Assembly: GCA_000413015.1 (NCBI GenBank) | Contig: KE332515.1 | Span: forward strand, 717,092 to 781,091 | Source of the DNA: Treponema socranskii subsp. paredis ATCC 35535 | GTDB taxonomy: Bacteria; Spirochaetota; Spirochaetia; Treponematales; Treponemataceae | Direction: 5' to 3' | DNA: 64,000 nt | Shown here: piece after piece, positions 61,431-64,000 of the stretch | Numbering within the stretch: position 1 is the stretch's first letter | Layout: every line of letters starts with the position of its first letter | Notes under the pieces: generated by a model | Seen by the model: the letters and a program-made list of their open reading frames with translations, nothing else | What the model was told of the DNA's origin: nothing | Databases searched by the model: none | Made by a program: the position numbers and the translations under genes

Positions 61431-62882
61431 CTAACGCTTTGAGTTTTTGTTCGTATCGGCATCCGATAGGCGCGTTCGCTTAGCGGAATACACTTCGGCG
61501 ACAAAAACATCGTTTTCTTTTTTTGCAATTCGAAAGGCTTCCGCCCTCCTCTCTTCGCCGTACCTAAGTGCGTCCGTACTTTGAGAGGCAGTACCGACGT
61601 ACGGAGAAGTACCTACGTTTTGAGAGACAGAGCCTGCGTACGGCACTGCGGATTTTTGAACGACACGCCAAACGCCGCCTCTTTTTTCAATCGAGAGAAT
61701 ACCCCGCTCGATTTTAAAATCGATAACGCGGCGTGCGGACTCTTCGATCCGCCTTGCAAAGGCTTCGTCTTCCCTCGCGCGCGAGACGAGCAGCGCATGT
61801 TGGCGTGCAAATTTTTTTTCGGAAATCATAATCACGTCGACGCCCGCTTCGATCGCCGAAAGCGCCGCACACTCCGGAGGATAGCCGTTTTCCGCAAGAG
61901 CCGCCATAAAGATATCGTCCGAAAACACGAGGCCTTTAAATCCGAGTTCGCCGCGAAGTTTATCGTCTATCCAAATGCGCGAAAGACATGCGGGTGTGCG
62001 GGGATCGGCAAGGGAAACGCGAGCGTGCGACATGAGCACGCCTGCGCTTCCGAGAGAGACAAGGCGGGAAAACGGATAGCGAACCGTTTTATCAAATTCA
62101 TCTTCGGAGATATCGATTTCGGGCAAACCCGTGTGCGGGTCGGTATTCGTATTGCCGGGAAAATGCTTTATCACCGCGGCGACGCCGTTATTTTGCAGCG
62201 CATTGAGAGATGCCGTTCCGTATGCGACGACGATCGACGCATCGCCGAAACTTCGATCTCCGATAAAGGCTTCGTTCGATTCGGTACGCGTTTCGACGAC
62301 GGGCGCGATATTGACGGTAAAACCGAGAAGCCTCATCTGCAATGCCTGCAGCGAATAAAGACGATACGCATCCGAAACGGAAAACGTTTCGGCGACGACG
62401 CCGTTTGCGGGAAGCTTTCCCGAAACCGCTTTTAGCCGGCATACGTCTCCGCCTTCCTGATCGAGGGCGAGGTAAGGCGGAATACAGCCGTGTGCAGAAC
62501 AGTACGAAAAAATCGAATCGGTAAAATTAATAATCTTTTCCGGAGTGTCGGCGATATTGTATGAAAAGAAAATATAGCCGCCCGGCATGAGCGCTTTAGT
62601 GCGCGAAGAATCCGTCCATTCGACAGGCGTGAAAACATCGTCGCCGACGAGGTTTTCCATAAAGAGCTGGGCGGCTTTATCTTCGATCGTAAGAGATGCG
62701 ACATAGGAAAAAACCGCATCTCGTTTTGCAGCAAGCGTGCGGGCGGCATTTTCATGCACAACGCGCGCACTCTCTCTCATAGCCCGCTCGCGCCGCATTT
62801 GCCGTCTTTCGGACACGGAACACGAAGTAAAAACAAAAGCTGCAATCAAAAAAAACGTGACACCGTTCCGTACACTCCGCAT
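61431..62882 (-). CDS. NagZ-like beta-N-acetylhexosaminidase lipoprotein (GH3)
   Basis: Family 3 glycosidase, probably acting on peptidoglycan. 483 residues from the ATG at 62882 with a lipoprotein signal (FFLIAAFVFTSCS, Cys about 21). YLALDQEGGDVCRLKAV, VAAVIKHFPGNTNTDPHTGL (GH3 loop with the catalytic His) and GFKGLVFSDDIFMAAL (nucleophile Asp) are visible. The usual KHFPGHG reads KHFPGNT. The C-terminal tail has two imperfect 13-residue repeats (VPYAGSVSQNVGT and SPYVGTASQSTDA). A promoter ends 7 nt upstream. Confidence 0.9.
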   Translation of the reverse strand: MRSVRNGVTFFLIAAFVFTSCSVSERRQMRRERAMRESARVVHENAARTLAAKRDAVFSYVASLTIEDKAAQLFMENLVGDDVFTPVEWTDSSRTKALMPGGYIFFSYNIADTPEKIINFTDSIFSYCSAHGCIPPYLALDQEGGDVCRLKAVSGKLPANGVVAETFSVSDAYRLYSLQALQMRLLGFTVNIAPVVETRTESNEAFIGDRSFGDASIVVAYGTASLNALQNNGVAAVIKHFPGNTNTDPHTGLPEIDISEDEFDKTVRYPFSRLVSLGSAGVLMSHARVSLADPRTPACLSRIWIDDKLRGELGFKGLVFSDDIFMAALAENGYPPECAALSAIEAGVDVIMISEKKFARQHALLVSRAREDEAFARRIEESARRVIDFKIERGILSIEKRGGVWRVVQKSAVPYAGSVSQNVGTSPYVGTASQSTDALRYGEERRAEAFRIAKKENDVFVAEVYSAKRTRLSDADTNKNSKR

Positions 62883-62889
62883 ACAACGG

Positions 62890-62918
62890 AGTATATGCCT
62901 TTTTGGGGGATACCGCAA
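62890..62918 (-). promoter_or_regulatory. nagZ-like gene promoter candidate (leaderless geometry)
   Basis: Minus strand: TTGCGG (62913-62918, weak), 17-nt spacer, TATACT (62890-62895), then 7 nt to the ATG at 62882. This supports the ATG over the in-frame TTG at 62918. Confidence 0.4.
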
Positions 62919-63030
62919 GAGCGAGCAAATCCGAGCAGTGCGCAGGATTTGCGAGCGTCTCCTATAAAAGAAAAACGGCTCGGCCGTTTTTCAACGCTAG
63001 ACTTCATCGAGCGATTTCGAGCAGGGCGCG

Positions 63031-63178
63031 ACTTGCAACGAGCGCGGAGCGCGAAGTTCCCCGCGCAACTTGCAACGAGCGCGGAGCGCGAAGTTCCCCG
63101 CGCAACTTGCAACGAGCGCGGAGCGCGAAGTTCCCCGCGCAACTTGCAACGAGCGCGAAGTGCGAAGTTTCCCGCGCT
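63031..63178. repeat. Tandem 37-bp GC-rich repeat, four units
   Basis: Units at 63031-63067, 63068-63104, 63105-63141 (identical) and 63142-63178 (diverged), each beginning ACTTGCAACGAGCGCGGAGC. They lie in the 452-nt gap between divergent nagZ-like and SDR genes. The unit resembles the GC-rich module of element copy 2 (30858-30892, AACTTCGCGCTTACGCGCTC on plus, opposite strand). Downstream at 63205-63266 are more hairpins (GGGGTGTCCCC; GGGGAAGGCTTTCCCC). No gene is supported in this gap. Confidence 0.85.
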
Positions 63179-63299
63179 GAAATCGGCACAAACGGGGCGT
63201 TGCGGGGTGTCCCCGCTGGAAGGGGCAGCGCGCAACGAAGTGCGCGCGAGGGGAAGGCTTTCCCCCTTATTAAATTTCGGCGCGTATTCGAAATCGTAA

Positions 63300-63328
63300 T
63301 TGCCCGGAAAACGCTTATCGTTTATACT
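63300..63328 (+). promoter_or_regulatory. SDR gene promoter (leaderless geometry)
   Basis: TTGCCC (63300-63305), 17-nt spacer, TATACT (63323-63328), then 6 nt (GAACGC) to the ATG at 63335. No Shine-Dalgarno sequence. Confidence 0.5.
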
Positions 63329-63334
63329 GAACGC

Positions 63335-64000
63335 ATGAAAAAAATCGGCATCGTCACCGGAGCGAGTTCCGGCATGGGTGAAGAATTCGCGCTTGAGATC
63401 GCACGGCAAAAGAGGTGCGACGAAGTCTGGCTCATCGCGCGGAGAAAAGAGAGACTCGATGAGCTCTGCAAAAAAATCGAAGCGGAAAAAAGCGTCGTCC
63501 CCCGCGCCGTCTGCATGGACATAAGCGGGCGCGAAGGGGTCGAACGTTTTGCAAAGCTGCTTGAAAAAGAAGGCGGCGATTTTACCGTCGGCATACTCGT
63601 CAATAACGCGGGCTTCGGCACTTACGGCCCCTTTTCGGAAACCGACGTCATGCGCGAACTCGATATGATAGATTTGAACTGTACGGCGCTCACCGGTTTT
63701 TGCGGCGTATCTCTTCCGTATATGACAAAGGGATCGCTCATCATCAACACGGCAAGTCTCGCTTCTTTTTCGCCGCTCGGAAATTTTGCCGTCTACGCCG
63801 CGACGAAAGCCTACGTGCTGAACTTTACGCTCGCACTCGCAGCCGAAGTGAGGGATCGCGGCATACGGGTGTGCGCGCTTTGCCCCGGATCCGTGAGTAC
63901 CGAATTCGCGGAAGTCGCATCGAACGGCGCGCGTAAAGAAGTACTGCACGGCGTCCCAGCCGACAAAACGGTCGCGCACTGTTTAAAATGCGCGGAACGA
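63335..64000 (+). CDS. Short-chain dehydrogenase/reductase (partial)
   Basis: NAD(P)-dependent oxidoreductase of the classical SDR family, cut by the right edge after 222 codons. Rossmann loop: IGIVTGASSGMGEEFALEIA. NNAG motif: ILVNNAGFGTYGPF. Catalytic Ser-Tyr-Lys: INTASLASFSPLGNFAVYAA, then TKAYV (YAATK). The CPGSVSTEF loop follows. Substrate unknown. A large open frame on the opposite strand is a shadow of this gene. Confidence 0.93.
   Translation, partial: MKKIGIVTGASSGMGEEFALEIARQKRCDEVWLIARRKERLDELCKKIEAEKSVVPRAVCMDISGREGVERFAKLLEKEGGDFTVGILVNNAGFGTYGPFSETDVMRELDMIDLNCTALTGFCGVSLPYMTKGSLIINTASLASFSPLGNFAVYAATKAYVLNFTLALAAEVRDRGIRVCALCPGSVSTEFAEVASNGARKEVLHGVPADKTVAHCLKCAER

Noticed and set aside
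63031-63178. Possible CRISPR array
   Set aside because: The 37-bp units are directly adjacent with no spacers, and no cas genes are present.
62846-63979. 377-residue open frame on the minus strand
   Set aside because: Antisense to the SDR gene and running through the 37-bp tandem repeats; no family pattern. The SDR on plus has all motifs.
1-64000. tRNA, rRNA or riboswitch genes
   Set aside because: None of the diagnostic cores was seen in the gaps. A covariance search would be needed to exclude them fully.

Overview
The window looks like a chromosomal segment of a spirochaete, most probably a Treponema of the moderate-GC oral or gut group. The evidence is the flagellar order flbD-motA-motB-fliL-fliM-fliY-fliO-fliP-fliQ-fliR-flhB with FliY in place of FliN, a trans-2-enoyl-CoA reductase of the T. 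denticola type, and two DUF115/MptE-like proteins. Base composition looks close to 50% GC. No tRNA, rRNA, phage, transposase or CRISPR array was seen.

Layout. 1-7860 (minus): flagellar motor/export operon, cut by the left edge inside flhB. 8130-10240 (plus): divergent two-component system. 10285-12280 (minus): lepB-hemW. 12281-12757: non-coding repeat element. 12758-16190 (plus): smpB, a secreted protein, then a TetR regulator with an alpha-amylase-family enzyme. 16236-17350 (minus): FtsB-like protein and a Sua5/TsaC protein. 17516-24330 (plus): five tightly packed genes (acidic protein, unknown, two DUF115, degenerate GGDEF-like membrane protein). 24376-29827 (minus): lolA-rodZ-rimO-uvrD. 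30058-30672: rpsD. 31013-41237: an AEC permease and a complete autoinducer-2 (Lsr) system: lsrACDBF on minus, lsrR-lsrK and a cupin on plus. 41270-44343 (plus): large surface lipoprotein and a CobW-type metallochaperone. 44455-46649 (minus): methyltransferase remnant and an NfeD/SPFH pair. 46700-49665 (minus): pyrB-pyrI-pyrC. 49761-52311 (minus): fabF-fabV. 52506-56565 (minus): Hen1-Pnkp RNA repair pair. 56803-59082 (plus): infC-rpmI-rplT-zapB-like-zapA-DUF188. 59185-62882 (minus): HD-GYP phosphodiesterase, RNA m5C methyltransferase, NagZ-like lipoprotein. 63335-64000 (plus): SDR dehydrogenase cut by the right edge.

Three signals are not explained by gene annotation. First, about eight genes have a sigma70-like promoter with a 17-nt spacer whose -10 box ends only 6-9 nt before the start codon. 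This fixed geometry predicts leaderless mRNAs. Second, four intergenic loci (about 12.33-12.71, 30.70-31.02, 40.64-40.88 and 43.05-43.13 kb) carry a repeat built from hairpins with conserved loops and stems that differ in sequence but still pair. One copy is bounded by 24-bp inverted repeats and another supplies the ribosome-binding site of the next gene. Third, the 8-mer ATTATTAA (either strand) occurs at least 23 times, against about two expected at 50% GC.

All function calls are from reading the sequence. No database search was possible.
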